In this document: in pieces, positions 1 through 8,579 of the stretch
Position numbering within the stretch: the stretch's first letter is position 1
How the letters are laid out: each line of letters begins with the position of its first letter
Program-made: the position numbers and the translations under genes
The notes under the pieces: generated by a model
The model's input: only the letters and a program-made list of their open reading frames with translations
Told to the model about the DNA's origin: nothing
The model's database searches: none
Origin: Phyllobacterium phragmitis
Lineage (GTDB): Bacteria > Pseudomonadota > Alphaproteobacteria > Rhizobiales > Rhizobiaceae
DNA: 64,000 nt
Direction of reading: 5' to 3'
Assembly (NCBI RefSeq): GCF_002980495.1
Contig: NZ_PVBR01000001.1
Span: forward strand, 248,001-312,000

Positions 1-1379
1 AGCGCCGTCGTCAGATCGACCCTGCCGGCATAGCTGCGCCCGTAATTGCGTGGCGACCAGTTGCCCCAGCTGATCGGCCTGTCAGAGACGACGCTTTTGG
101 GCGTGAGGCCTTTTTCCATGGCCGCTGCATAGACATAGGGCTTGAACGACGAACCTGCCTGGCGTTGCGCCCTGGTGGCGCGGTTGAACTGGCTTTCGCC
201 ATAATCGCGTCCGCCGACGAGGGCGCGAACCGCCCCATCATTCTCCAGAACGACCGCCGCTGCCTGGCCGACCTGATATTCCTTGCCGTACTGGCGCAGA
301 TGGAATTCGATCGCCTCCTCGGCGGCTTTCTGGAGATTGCGGTCGAGCGTGGTCCGCACGATCAGCGAGTGCTGCGGCAGTTTGGCCGCCGTCTTCTTCA
401 CCTCTTCGAACGCCCAGTCGAGGAAATAATCCGGGCTTTCGGCCTTGCCGCGATCGACGACATTGGCCGGATTGCGCCTTGCTGCGACGACCTGTCCCTC
501 GGTCATCAATCCACCCTGGACCATATTGGAGAGAACGACATTGGCGCGTGCACGCGCGGCGGGCAGGTTGATATGCGGCGCATATTTGGCCGGCGCCTTG
601 AACAATCCGGCCAGCATTGCGGCTTCGGCGAGAGAGACGTCCTCGATGCTCTTGCCGAAATAGAATTCCGACGCCGCCGCGATGCCGAAAGTGCCGCCGC
701 CCATATAGGCGCGGTCGAGATAGAGCTGGAGGATTTCCTTCTTGCTCATATTGACTTCCAGCCACAGCGCCAGGAAGGCCTCCTTGACCTTGCGCTCGAT
801 GGTGCGCTCGTTGGACAGGAACAGGTTCTTGGCCAATTGCTGCGTGATCGTCGAGCCACCCTGGACAACGTTGTTGGCGCGCACATTCTCCGTCATGGCG
901 CGGGTGAGGCCGAGAAAGTCGATGCCGATATGATCGAAGAAGCGGCGGTCTTCCGTTCCAAGCACTGCCTTGATGACATGGTCGGGCAGTTCATCGATGG
1001 GCACCGCGTCGCGATGGAGGATACCGCGCTGACCGATCTCGTTGCCGTAGCGATCGAGGAAGGTGACGGCGAAATCATCCTGGGCGCGCCAGTCCTTGCG
1101 CGTTTCCTGGAAGGCGGGCAGCGCCAGCGCCAGGAGCAGCACCGACCCGCCGACACCGAGGGTAAGACCTTCATCGAGCAGTTCCACAACGAACCGGCGG
1201 AAACCTCTGACGCGGAACCGGCGGAAGAAAATCGTCGTGTTCTCCCAGAATTCGGCAAGCGCGAAACGCAGATTATAGAGCGCGCTGTCGACCCAGGCGT
1301 CGATGCCGATCAGCCGCGGGCTGCGGAACGGCTTGCGCGATCCGGGCGATTTTTGCAGCTTTTTTCTTGAATTACGCAT
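1..1379 (-). CDS. Class A penicillin-binding protein (PBP1-type), 3' end outside window
   Basis: This is a bifunctional peptidoglycan synthase anchored in the inner membrane; 459 residues lie in the window and the C-terminus runs off the left edge. A basic N-terminus is followed by one membrane segment at about residues 72-90. The GT51 glycosyltransferase domain shows EDRRFFDH from residue 143 and GGSTITQQLAKN from 174. The transpeptidase domain begins later, with the active-site SxxK motif (SSFK, residues 410-413). The ATG at 1379 is used; another in-frame ATG lies two codons upstream at 1385 and neither has a clear Shine-Dalgarno. The gene is divergent from the GTA cluster. Whether it is PBP1A or a related paralogue cannot be settled without the rest of the protein. 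Confidence 0.93.
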   Translation of the reverse strand, partial: MRNSRKKLQKSPGSRKPFRSPRLIGIDAWVDSALYNLRFALAEFWENTTIFFRRFRVRGFRRFVVELLDEGLTLGVGGSVLLLALALPAFQETRKDWRAQDDFAVTFLDRYGNEIGQRGILHRDAVPIDELPDHVIKAVLGTEDRRFFDHIGIDFLGLTRAMTENVRANNVVQGGSTITQQLAKNLFLSNERTIERKVKEAFLALWLEVNMSKKEILQLYLDRAYMGGGTFGIAAASEFYFGKSIEDVSLAEAAMLAGLFKAPAKYAPHINLPAARARANVVLSNMVQGGLMTEGQVVAARRNPANVVDRGKAESPDYFLDWAFEEVKKTAAKLPQHSLIVRTTLDRNLQKAAEEAIEFHLRQYGKEYQVGQAAAVVLENDGAVRALVGGRDYGESQFNRATRAQRQAGSSFKPYVYAAAMEKGLTPKSVVSDRPISWGNWSPRNYGRSYAGRVDLTTA

Positions 1380-1612
1380 GAACATCGGCTTCAGCGAGTA
1401 TCGATCGCTTGGATCGTCTCATGCCCCTCTTCGCTCCATCCCATGTGGGGCGACATCGCGTTAAACGCGCCGATGAGCCACACCGCTACATTGAATTGTG
1501 TAGCATTTACACCAAAACGGCAAGCGCGGAGAGGGAATATGGTAACCATTCACATGAATGTTCCTTATCACCGCGTTCATGCAAGAAAATTTCCGATATA
1601 GGAAAATAATCC

Positions 1613-1655
1613 TTGACGCCGTGACGATGCTTTGGTAGGTTTCAGTTATCGTCAC
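1613..1655 (+). promoter_or_regulatory. Putative promoter with inverted repeat upstream of the GTA cluster
   Basis: In the 359-bp gap between the divergent PBP gene and the first GTA gene, TTGACG (1613-1618) is followed 17 nt later by TAGGTT, a possible -35/-10 pair. A perfect 8-bp inverted repeat, GTGACGAT (1621-1628) and ATCGTCAC (1648-1655), overlaps the spacer and -10. This is the arrangement expected of an operator, but no regulator is identified. Apart from an imperfect palindrome around 1549-1560, nothing else is visible in the gap. Confidence 0.4.
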
Positions 1656-1738
1656 AAAATTGTATCCGGCGCCGGTAGCGAGGCGCGAACAGCCGCGCAG
1701 TCTTTACTGTTGCTGCCCGGCACTTTCACGGGATCATC

Positions 1739-2278
1739 ATGACAACCAGGTCCGATACTGCGGGAAGCGCTTCCGAGCGCGCCTGTGCTGGCTATCGCCT
1801 GCACGGCAAATACGGCGTGCCTCATGCCGAGATCGCTTTTGTTCTGGGGGTGGAGGAACGCATTTACCTGAACCGGTTGCGCCGCGGGGGGATTGATCCC
1901 GATATGACCAAGCGCGCCGATGACCTGCCGCTCGATGTGGAGGAGATACTGGCGAATATCCGCAACGAGCTCGTGCGCCTGACGGAAGGCGGCAAGGTGC
2001 CTGACAAGGCGGCGGTCGATGCGCTCGGGTCTCTGGCACGGGCACTGAAGGCATTCATCGAACTGGCGCGCGAGAACACGGTGCAACCCGCGCCGGCCGC
2101 CGATCCGGTGGCAGTCAAGCCGGAAGAACTGCGCGACGCGCTGGCGCGCATCGACAGGAGGATCAACGAACTTGCAGATGTCCGGGCAGCCGAAATTATT
2201 CAACGTCGGCATGAAGGACAATTTGAAGGGCAATCTGGCGATGGCGGTGGACAGGGAGTGGTTCTGCCAGGGGCGTGA
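1739..2278 (+). CDS. Putative GTA small terminase subunit (g1-like)
   Basis: A 179-residue protein that is the first gene of the GTA-like cluster, directly before the large terminase. The N-terminal part (about residues 15-45) could form a small DNA-binding helical domain (YRLHGKYGVPHAEIAFVLGV). The middle and C-terminal parts are charged and helical (EEILANIRNELVRL; RDALARIDRRINELADV), as in small terminases that oligomerise and recognise DNA for packaging. Small terminases diverge strongly, so the call rests on position, size and helical content rather than a conserved motif. It overlaps the start of the large terminase gene by about 100 nt in another frame, which suggests translational coupling. 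Confidence 0.6.
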   Translation: MTTRSDTAGSASERACAGYRLHGKYGVPHAEIAFVLGVEERIYLNRLRRGGIDPDMTKRADDLPLDVEEILANIRNELVRLTEGGKVPDKAAVDALGSLARALKAFIELARENTVQPAPAADPVAVKPEELRDALARIDRRINELADVRAAEIIQRRHEGQFEGQSGDGGGQGVVLPGA

Positions 2279-3479
2279 TGCCCAGCAGCCGCCGATGGCG
2301 CCCTGGCGCACCTGGCTCATCATGGGCGGGCGCGGTTCGGGCAAGACCCGCGCAGGCGCCGAATGGACCGCCGGAATAGCGATGGGGCTTCCGACCATTG
2401 CCTCGGCGAAATCCGGCCATATCGCCCTGGTCGGCGAGACGCTTGCCGATGTGCGCGAAGTCATGGTGGAGGGGCCGTCGGGCATCCTGTCCGTCTCGCG
2501 CTGTGAGCGCCCCCGGCTCGAAGCGACGCGGCGGCGGCTGGTCTGGGAGAGTACGGGCGCGGTGGCGTCGTTCTTTTCCTCCGAGGACCCGGACAGTCTG
2601 CGCGGACCGCAATTCGATGCGGCGTGGTGCGACGAGCTGGCCAAGTGGAAACATCCGCAGGAGACATGGGACATGCTGCAGTTCGGCCTCAGGATCGGAC
2701 GGTTTCCGCGTCAGATCGTGACGACGACACCACGCCCGGTCGGCCTGCTGCGTACGCTGCTTGCCGACAAATCCATACCTCTGACGCGGATGAGGACGGC
2801 TGAGAATGCCGGCCATCTCGCATCGGGCTTTTTGGAGGCGGTCGAGAGCCGCTATGCCGGTTCGCGGCTCGGGCGGCAGGAACTGGACGGCGAGCTGATC
2901 GAGGACCGCGCCGATGCGCTCTGGTCGCGTTCGTCGATCGAAGGGCTCGTCCGCAAGGTGGTTCCACCGCTCAGGCGCGTTGTCGTCGCTATCGATCCGC
3001 CTGCGACCGCGGGACGGAATTCCGATGCCTGCGGCATCGTTGCGGCGGGCATCGATCATGACGGTTTCGGCTGGGTTCTGGCCGATGAAAGCCTTGTCCA
3101 CGCCAAGCCTTATCAATGGGCGCGCCAGGCCGTTGCGCTTTATCACCGCCTCGAGGCGGATATCGTCATCGCCGAAGTCAATCAGGGCGGCGACATGGTG
3201 GCGGCGGTGATTGCCGCCGAAGACCATAGCGTTCCCGTCCGCTCGGTTCGGGCGATGCGCGGCAAATGGCTTCGCGCCGAACCGGTCGCAGCGCTTTATG
3301 AGCAGGGCCGCATCCGTCACACCAGGCGTTTTCCGGGGCTCGAGGACGAGATGTGCGATTTCGCACCGGGCGGCCTTTCCTCCGGCCGCTCGCCCGATCG
3401 TCTCGATGCGCTCGTCTGGGCCCTCAACGAATTGATGCTGGGCAAGGACAAGATGCCGAGGATCCGAAGGATGGAGTAG
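2172..3479 (+). CDS. GTA/phage large terminase subunit (g2-like)
   Basis: This is the packaging motor ATPase and nuclease that would fill GTA heads with host DNA. Walker A is GGRGSGKT (residues 52-59), a Walker B-like AAWCDE follows near 150-155, and the coupling motif TTTPRP lies near 184-189. The C-terminal RNase H-like nuclease is marked by VVAIDPPA, IAEVNQGGD and DRLDALVWAL. The 435 residues fit the family. A strong AGGAGG (2156-2161) sits 10 nt before the TTG at 2172, so TTG is plausible; ATGs at 2178, 2211 and 2241 are alternatives. A palindromic repeat follows the stop codon. Confidence 0.93.
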   Translation: MQMSGQPKLFNVGMKDNLKGNLAMAVDREWFCQGRDAQQPPMAPWRTWLIMGGRGSGKTRAGAEWTAGIAMGLPTIASAKSGHIALVGETLADVREVMVEGPSGILSVSRCERPRLEATRRRLVWESTGAVASFFSSEDPDSLRGPQFDAAWCDELAKWKHPQETWDMLQFGLRIGRFPRQIVTTTPRPVGLLRTLLADKSIPLTRMRTAENAGHLASGFLEAVESRYAGSRLGRQELDGELIEDRADALWSRSSIEGLVRKVVPPLRRVVVAIDPPATAGRNSDACGIVAAGIDHDGFGWVLADESLVHAKPYQWARQAVALYHRLEADIVIAEVNQGGDMVAAVIAAEDHSVPVRSVRAMRGKWLRAEPVAALYEQGRIRHTRRFPGLEDEMCDFAPGGLSSGRSPDRLDALVWALNELMLGKDKMPRIRRME

Positions 3480-3521
3480 TTTAGAGCCGTTCCTGTTTTG
3501 ACGGAATCATTTGTGTTCTCA

Positions 3522-3680
3522 CCCCCCTCTGCCCTGCCGGGCATCTCCCCCTCAAAGGGGGGAGATCAGGCCTTCATAAACGTGTGGCACCAATCGCAGA
3601 CGTTTCAGAATGAAAGCGGAAAGCATTGTCAGCCAATCTCCCCCCTTGAGGGGGAGATGCCCGGCAGGGCAGAGGGGGGT
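3522..3680. repeat. RIME-like palindromic repeat, type A copy 1
   Basis: Two inverted arms of about 45 nt (CCCCCCTCTGCCCTGC... and its complement, each holding an inner CTCCCCC/GGGGGAG hairpin) flank a central segment of about 70 nt. It lies between the large terminase and portal genes. It resembles the Rhizobium intergenic mosaic elements and Brucella palindromic repeats; the family name is by analogy. Other type A copies are listed below. Confidence 0.85.
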
Positions 3681-3730
3681 ATTTTGACCACAAAACCTCG
3701 AAATTTCCCTTTAAAAACAAGGAAAACCCC

Positions 3731-4888
3731 ATGCCATTATCATGGCCGTGGCGCAGGCGTGCCGCGATTGCTCCCGCACGCACCGAAGCAAAGTCCGCCA
3801 CGGGTTTCGTGGCGCTGCATGTGGAACAGAGCGCATCCTGGATCGCGCGCGATTATCCGACGCTGGCGCGCGAAGGCTTCATGCGCAACCCGGTCGTCCA
3901 TCGCGCCGTGCGTATGATCGCCGAGGCGGCGAGCGCCGTGCCCTGGCTGCTTTATGAAGGCTCGACCGAACATGAGGCGCATCCGCTGCTCGATCTCCTG
4001 GCCAGGCCGCGCCGGGGATCGAACGGCGCCGCATTTTTCGAGATGCTCTACGGCCACCTGCTTCTCTCGGGTAACGCCTATGTCGAGCGTATCGAAACGG
4101 CTGGCGGCGCGCGCGAACTGCATCTTCTGCGCCCGGAGCGCATCACCGTCGAGACGGATGGTGAGGGGTGGCCGCAAGCGCTGGCCTATCGTTGCGGCGC
4201 GGCCAAGCGCATCGTGCCTCTCGATGGCCCGGCGGGCGGGCAGGCGCTGCATCTAAGCCTCTTCCACCCGCTTGACGATCACTATGGCTTTGCCCCGCTC
4301 GAAGCAGCCTTGATGGCCCTCGATATCCACAATGCGGCGGGCGCCTGGAACAAGGCGTTGCTCGACAATTCCGCACGCCCCTCCGGCGCACTGGTCTACG
4401 CGCCGAAGGATGGCGGCAATCTGACGGAGGAACAGTTCGCAAGGCTCAAAACCGAGCTGGAGGATGGCTATACCGGCGCGGCGGGGGCGGGTCGTCCGCT
4501 GCTCCTCGAAGGCGGCCTCGACTGGAAAGCGATGGGGCTTTCGCCGCGCGACATGGATTTCATTGAGGCGAAGAACGCCGCAAGCCGTGATATCGCTCTC
4601 GCCTTCGGCGTGCCGCCGATGCTGCTCGGCATTCCCGGCGACAATACCTACGCCAACTATGCCGAGGCCAACCGTGCCTTCTATCGCCTGACGGTATTGC
4701 CGCTGATCGCGCGCACCGCCAAGGCGTTCGGCAATTGGCTGGCGCCGCTCTATGGCGACGATCTGCGTCTGGAGCACGATTATGACCGCATCGAAGGACT
4801 TTCTGCCGAGCGCGATGCGCTCTGGCAGCGCATTTCCAACGCGTCCTTCCTGACCGACGAGGAGAAGCGGCAGGCGGTAGGGTATTGA
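3731..4888 (+). CDS. GTA/phage portal protein (g3-like, HK97 type)
   Basis: Forms the dodecameric portal at the head vertex through which DNA is packaged and to which the tail attaches. The 385-residue length is typical of HK97-like portals, as are an early YPTLAREGFMRNPVVHRAV stretch, GNAYVERI in the centre, FGVPPMLLGIPGD near residue 300 and a late LPLIARTAKAFGNWL helix. The ATG at 3731 is preceded by AAGGAAAA at good spacing. Palindromic repeats stand on both sides, so the portal is a module of its own. Family assignment is firm; function as part of an active GTA is inferred. Confidence 0.92.
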   Translation: MPLSWPWRRRAAIAPARTEAKSATGFVALHVEQSASWIARDYPTLAREGFMRNPVVHRAVRMIAEAASAVPWLLYEGSTEHEAHPLLDLLARPRRGSNGAAFFEMLYGHLLLSGNAYVERIETAGGARELHLLRPERITVETDGEGWPQALAYRCGAAKRIVPLDGPAGGQALHLSLFHPLDDHYGFAPLEAALMALDIHNAAGAWNKALLDNSARPSGALVYAPKDGGNLTEEQFARLKTELEDGYTGAAGAGRPLLLEGGLDWKAMGLSPRDMDFIEAKNAASRDIALAFGVPPMLLGIPGDNTYANYAEANRAFYRLTVLPLIARTAKAFGNWLAPLYGDDLRLEHDYDRIEGLSAERDALWQRISNASFLTDEEKRQAVGY

Positions 4889-4928
4889 ACAGCGCTTGTC
4901 GCTAGGACACGATTTGTCCTTCACCTCA

Positions 4929-5096
4929 CCCCTCATCCGACCGCTTCGCGGCCACCTTCTCCCACAAGGGGAGAAGGAAAGGCTCGCACGAACGCTTCTG
5001 CTAATCGCCAACGTTTGGTTTGGCCGGAGTCCAATGCAGTGCTCCTCCCTTCTCCCCTTGTGGGAGAAGGTGGCCGCGAAGCGGTCGGATGAGGGG
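4929..5096. repeat. RIME-like palindromic repeat, type B copy 1
   Basis: A second repeat family: the outer arm CCCCTCATCCGACCGC...GCGGCCACC and inner arm CTTCTCCCACAAGGGGAGAAG are repeated as an inverted copy ending in GGTCGGATGAGGGG. The central spacer is about 70 nt. It lies between the portal gene and the small membrane-protein gene. Transcribed on either strand it could fold into strong hairpins. Confidence 0.87.
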
Positions 5097-5131
5097 TGTC
5101 TGGCACGGTAATCCCAAAATGGAGAACCCCC

Positions 5132-5512
5132 ATGAGCGCGCTCAATGAACCGGGCTTGGTGGGCGATATGGCATGGATATGGCTGGCGAAGGCCGCAGGC
5201 GCTGTTGCCGGTTCCGCCGTGTCGCTCGCCTATATGCTGCCCAAGGGAAAGCAGGAGGCGGCGATCCGTTTCGCCGTCGGCATCATCTGCGGTCTGGTTT
5301 TCGGCGGAGCGGCGGGCGTCAAGATCGCCGAACAGCTCGCCATCGACGGGGATCTCGGCAAGGCGGAGCTCATGCTGATGGGATCGGCTGCCGCAAGCCT
5401 TGCGGCATGGTCGGCGCTCGGCATCTTCAACCGTTTTACCGAACGCATGAAGACCACAGCGCTTCCCGATTTCATTTCAGAAAAACAGAAGGAAATCCGC
5501 GATGAAGGCTGA
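5132..5512 (+). CDS. Small GTA-cluster membrane protein (between portal and protease)
   Basis: A 126-residue protein with about three hydrophobic segments (roughly residues 14-38, 44-66 and 80-97) and a charged C-terminal tail (SEKQKEIRDEG). It occupies the place of the small ORF that follows the portal gene in many alphaproteobacterial GTA clusters. Its role is unknown. The ATG at 5132 follows GGAG at a fair distance; the longer reading frame begins inside the preceding repeat and is less likely. It overlaps the start of the protease gene by 11 nt, which ties it to the head module. Confidence 0.75.
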   Translation: MSALNEPGLVGDMAWIWLAKAAGAVAGSAVSLAYMLPKGKQEAAIRFAVGIICGLVFGGAAGVKIAEQLAIDGDLGKAELMLMGSAAASLAAWSALGIFNRFTERMKTTALPDFISEKQKEIRDEG

Positions 5513-6194
5513 GCAGGCGAAGCTGCGGCCAAAGCTGCAACTTGAGACGAAACTGGCCGGATTGGCGCTTGAGCAGGTGGATATCGACGGCAGCTTTTCC
5601 GGTTATGCCAGCCTCTTCGGCGAAGTGGATCTCGGTCAGGACATCATCGAGCCGGGAGCGTTCGCCAGATCGCTGAAGACCCGCGGCACGTCAGGCATCC
5701 GCATGCTGTGGCAGCATGATGCCAATGAGCCCATCGGCGTCTGGACCGTGATCAGGGAAGATGCACGCGGCCTCTATGTGGAAGGGCGCCTGGCCAAGGG
5801 CGTTCCGCGGGCCCGGGACGCGCTCGAACTGATGCGCAGCGGCGCGCTCGACGGGCTTTCCGTCGGCTTTCGCACGGCACGCGCCCGCAAGGAGGCAAGG
5901 ACCGGGATCCGCCGTATCATCGAGGCCGATCTCTGGGAGATTTCCGTGGTCACGTTCCCGATGCTGCCTTCCGCGCGCATCAGCAGCGTCAAGGCCACGA
6001 TGCTGCCGACAACAAGGGAATTCGAACGCTGGCTCACGCGGGACGCGGGGTTCAGCCGTAGCGAAGCGCGCATCGTGATCGCCAAGGGTTACGCGGCGGT
6101 CGCGGGCACGAATGCAGACGGGCGGGATGCCGTTTCTGCCTCACCCGAAACGCTGGCCGGGCGCATCCGCGCCGCCGCCAGACAAATTTCATGA
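5502..6194 (+). CDS. HK97-family prohead protease (g4-like)
   Basis: The S78/U35 serine protease that matures the capsid by removing the scaffold-like delta domain. The signature FSGYASLFGEVDLGQDIIEPGAF lies at about residues 32-54. The likely catalytic His is in MLWQHD (H72) and the likely catalytic Ser in DGLSVGF (S120), followed by WEISVVTFPM. The length of 230 residues is normal. The start ATG is inside the preceding gene with GAAGGAAA upstream. It is followed after 12 nt by the capsid gene, the classic protease-capsid order. Confidence 0.93.
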   Translation: MKAEQAKLRPKLQLETKLAGLALEQVDIDGSFSGYASLFGEVDLGQDIIEPGAFARSLKTRGTSGIRMLWQHDANEPIGVWTVIREDARGLYVEGRLAKGVPRARDALELMRSGALDGLSVGFRTARARKEARTGIRRIIEADLWEISVVTFPMLPSARISSVKATMLPTTREFERWLTRDAGFSRSEARIVIAKGYAAVAGTNADGRDAVSASPETLAGRIRAAARQIS

Positions 6195-6206
6195 GAAGGA
6201 ACAACG

Positions 6207-7481
6207 ATGCAGGAAGAAACAATTACGGCATCCGAGAAGAAGAGCGTCGAGATCAAGGCGATCGGCAGCGGACAGGACGTCGCCGAAGCGTTCGACGAGT
6301 TCATGTCGGCCTTCGATGCCTTCAAGCAGGCCAATGACGAACGGCTTGATAAGATCGAAAAGCGGGTCGGTCCCGATGTGCTGACGGTGGAGAAGGTCGA
6401 TCGCATCAACCGCAGCCTCGAAGAGCAGAAGCAGGTGCTCGACCAGATGCAGCTGAAACAGGCCCGCCCGTCGCTTGGAAGCTCGCTTGGACGCGGCAAC
6501 CCGGTCGCCTCGCTCGAACACAAAAATGCCTTCGAAACCTATGTCCGCCGGGGCGACGAACAGGCCCTGCGCGGCATCGAGCAGAAGGCGCATTCCTACG
6601 GTTCCGGTCCCGATGGCGGCTATCTGGTGCCGGCGGAAATCGAGACCGAAATCGGCAAACGGCTTGCCCGGCTTTCGCCGATCCGCTCTGTCGCTAGCGT
6701 ACGGCAGGTCTCCGGCGCCGTGCTGAAGAAGCCGTTCTCCGTGAGTGGCCCGGCGGTCGGCTGGGTGGGCGAGACGGATGCGCGTCCGGAAACGGCGTCG
6801 GGCGTGCTCGCCGAACTGCAGTTTCCGACGATGGAGCTCTACGCCATGCCGGCCGCGACCGCTTCGCTTCTCGACGATGCGGCGATCGATGTCGAGCAGT
6901 GGATTTCGGCGGAAGTGGAGGCGGCCTTCGCCGAGCAGGAAAGCGCCGCTTTCATCAGTGGCGACGGCGTCAACAAGCCGCGTGGCTTTCTCGATTATGA
7001 AAGCGTTGCGGAAGCCGATTGGGAGTGGGGCAAGCTCGGTCATCTCGCAACCGGCGTTGCCGGTGGATTGCCGGCTGAAGATGCTTCCGATGTGCTGATC
7101 GAGCTCGTTTACTCGCTGAAGGCCGGCTACCGCCAGAACGCGAACTGGGTGATGAACCGCAAGAGCCAGGCAGCGCTTCGCAAGCTCAAGGACAATGACG
7201 GCAATTATCTCTGGCAGCCGCCTGCCGTCGTGGGAGAGAAGGCATCGCTGATGGGCTTCGGGCTGGTCGAAGCCGAGGACATGCCGGATATCGCGGCCGA
7301 TACGAGCGCCATCGCGTTTGGCGATTTCAGCCGCGGCTATCTGGTCGTCGACCGCACCGGCGTCCGTATCCTGCGCGATCCTTATTCCGCCAAGCCCTAT
7401 GTGCTGTTCTATACGACCAAGCGTGTAGGCGGCGGCATCCAGGATTTCGACGCGATCAAGATATTGAAGTTCTCCGCGTGA
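6207..7481 (+). CDS. HK97-fold major capsid protein (g5-like)
   Basis: Main shell protein of the GTA-like particle, 424 residues. The N-terminal 100 or so residues are charged and predicted coiled coil (DEFMSAFDAFKQANDERLDKI; RINRSLEEQKQVLDQMQ), matching the delta domain cut off by the prohead protease. The mature part has typical capsid motifs such as YGSGPDGGYLVPAEI, EQESAAFISGDG, WVMNRKSQAALRKLKD and GFGLVEAEDMP. AAGGAACA precedes the ATG. Length and composition are intact, and nothing suggests decay. Confidence 0.94.
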   Translation: MQEETITASEKKSVEIKAIGSGQDVAEAFDEFMSAFDAFKQANDERLDKIEKRVGPDVLTVEKVDRINRSLEEQKQVLDQMQLKQARPSLGSSLGRGNPVASLEHKNAFETYVRRGDEQALRGIEQKAHSYGSGPDGGYLVPAEIETEIGKRLARLSPIRSVASVRQVSGAVLKKPFSVSGPAVGWVGETDARPETASGVLAELQFPTMELYAMPAATASLLDDAAIDVEQWISAEVEAAFAEQESAAFISGDGVNKPRGFLDYESVAEADWEWGKLGHLATGVAGGLPAEDASDVLIELVYSLKAGYRQNANWVMNRKSQAALRKLKDNDGNYLWQPPAVVGEKASLMGFGLVEAEDMPDIAADTSAIAFGDFSRGYLVVDRTGVRILRDPYSAKPYVLFYTTKRVGGGIQDFDAIKILKFSA

Positions 7482-7497
7482 GTTAGGTGTTGCTACA

Positions 7498-7658
7498 CCC
7501 CCCTCTGCCCTGCCGGGCATCTCCCCCTCAAGGGGGGCGATTGGCTGATACGGCTCCCTGCGTTCGTTCTACAACATCCGCGATTGATTGATGCCGAACG
7601 TTCATGACGGCGTAATCTCCCCCTTGGGGGGGAGATGGCCGGCAGGCCAGAGGGGGGT
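7498..7658. repeat. RIME-like palindromic repeat, type A copy 2
   Basis: Same inverted arms as copy 1 but with a different central segment (contains CGATTGATTGATGCC), shared with copies at 12991 and 28551. It begins 17 nt after the capsid stop and ends 22 nt before the next start codon, so it forms nearly the whole intergenic region. Confidence 0.86.
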
Positions 7659-7680
7659 GATCCTCCAACAAGGATTCCCC

Positions 7681-8247
7681 ATGACCATGCATTTAGTCAC
7701 GCCGCCGGCGGTCGAGCCGGTGACGCTCGCGCAAACGCGCGCTTTTCTCAAAATCTCTACCGAAAGCGAAGACACACTCCTGGAACAGCTTCTGCGCACG
7801 GCGCGCGAGGTGGTGGAAAGCCAGACCGGGCTGGCGCTGATCAGCCAGACCTGGCGGCTCCATCTCGACCGCTGGCCGCGCTCTGGCCGCATCGCGCTTT
7901 TTCGCTATCCCGTGCAGGAGATCGTGGAGGCGAGGGCCTATGCTCCGGACGGAGCGCCGGTGGTGATCGGCCTGGGCGAGCGGCATCTCCACGAGGGATC
8001 GCGCCCGCAACGGCTTTATCTTAACCGGCGCTTAGGCTCGGCCGCGCTTGGCGGGCTGGAAATCGATTTCGTGGCGGGTTTTGGCGAAACCGGCGCGGAC
8101 GTGCCGGACGCACTGAAACACGCCATCTTGACGCTTGTCGCGCATTTCTACGAATTCCGTGGTGCCTTCGATGGCGAGGCGCAGCCGGTCTCCTTCCCGC
8201 CGGCCTTCGACCGTCTGGTGGAAATCTGGCGCAGGGTATCGCTATGA
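7681..8247 (+). CDS. Head-tail connector, GTA g6-like
   Basis: A 188-residue head-completion adaptor of the gp6/HK97 connector kind. N-terminal features TLAQTRAFLKI and LEQLLRTAREVVESQTG and the C-terminal DALKHAILTLVAHFYEFRG are typical of phage conserved connector proteins. The ATG at 7681 lies just after the palindromic repeat, with AAGGATT upstream; the frame stays open into the repeat, but that part is not credible protein. It overlaps the next gene by ATGA (start 8244, stop 8245-8247), so the two are translationally coupled. Confidence 0.88.
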   Translation: MTMHLVTPPAVEPVTLAQTRAFLKISTESEDTLLEQLLRTAREVVESQTGLALISQTWRLHLDRWPRSGRIALFRYPVQEIVEARAYAPDGAPVVIGLGERHLHEGSRPQRLYLNRRLGSAALGGLEIDFVAGFGETGADVPDALKHAILTLVAHFYEFRGAFDGEAQPVSFPPAFDRLVEIWRRVSL

Positions 8248-8579
8248 ACACCGTCTTTATCGATGCCGGACGGCTTTCGAGCGAACTGGCGCTCGAACGG
8301 ATCCGTCCCGCCCCCGACGGTATCGGCGGCTACACGGAAAAAAGGGAAGAGGTTGCGACCCTATGGGGCCGTGTCGAGCCCGTCTCCGACACGGCGCGAT
8401 ATTTCGGGGCACAGCCGCTCGAAGAGATCACCCATCGCATTATCCTGCGTTTCCGCAACGACGTCGAGAGCGGCATGCGCCTGCGCAAGGGAGAGCGGCA
8501 TTTCACGATCATTACCGTTCATGATCCTGATGAAAGCCGCCGCTATTGTCTGTGTCGCGTCAGGGAGGAGGGGCGATGA
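8244..8579 (+). CDS. Head-tail adaptor (stopper), GTA g7-like
   Basis: A 111-residue protein of the phage head-tail joining superfamily. It should sit below the g6 connector and stop DNA leaking until the tail joins. The central pattern ATLWGRVEPVSDTARYFGAQ and the later HRIILRFRNDVESGMRLRKG and FTIITVHDPDE are usual for this family. It is coupled by ATGA overlaps to both its upstream and downstream neighbours. Confidence 0.85.
   Translation: MNTVFIDAGRLSSELALERIRPAPDGIGGYTEKREEVATLWGRVEPVSDTARYFGAQPLEEITHRIILRFRNDVESGMRLRKGERHFTIITVHDPDESRRYCLCRVREEGR

Noticed and set aside
165-1370. 401-residue plus-strand ORF over the PBP gene
   Set aside because: It is antisense to a protein with complete GT51 and SxxK motifs; its own sequence is rich in Arg/Asp/Glu with no recognisable domain, as expected for a high-G+C shadow.
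1652-2674. 340-residue minus-strand ORF opposite the terminase genes
   Set aside because: It is antisense to both terminase subunits, starts in the promoter region and has no domain.
3522-3680. CRISPR or insertion sequence interpretation of the palindromic repeats
   Set aside because: Copies are dispersed, not in arrays; they have no spacers of even size, encode no transposase and lack target-site duplications that I could see.
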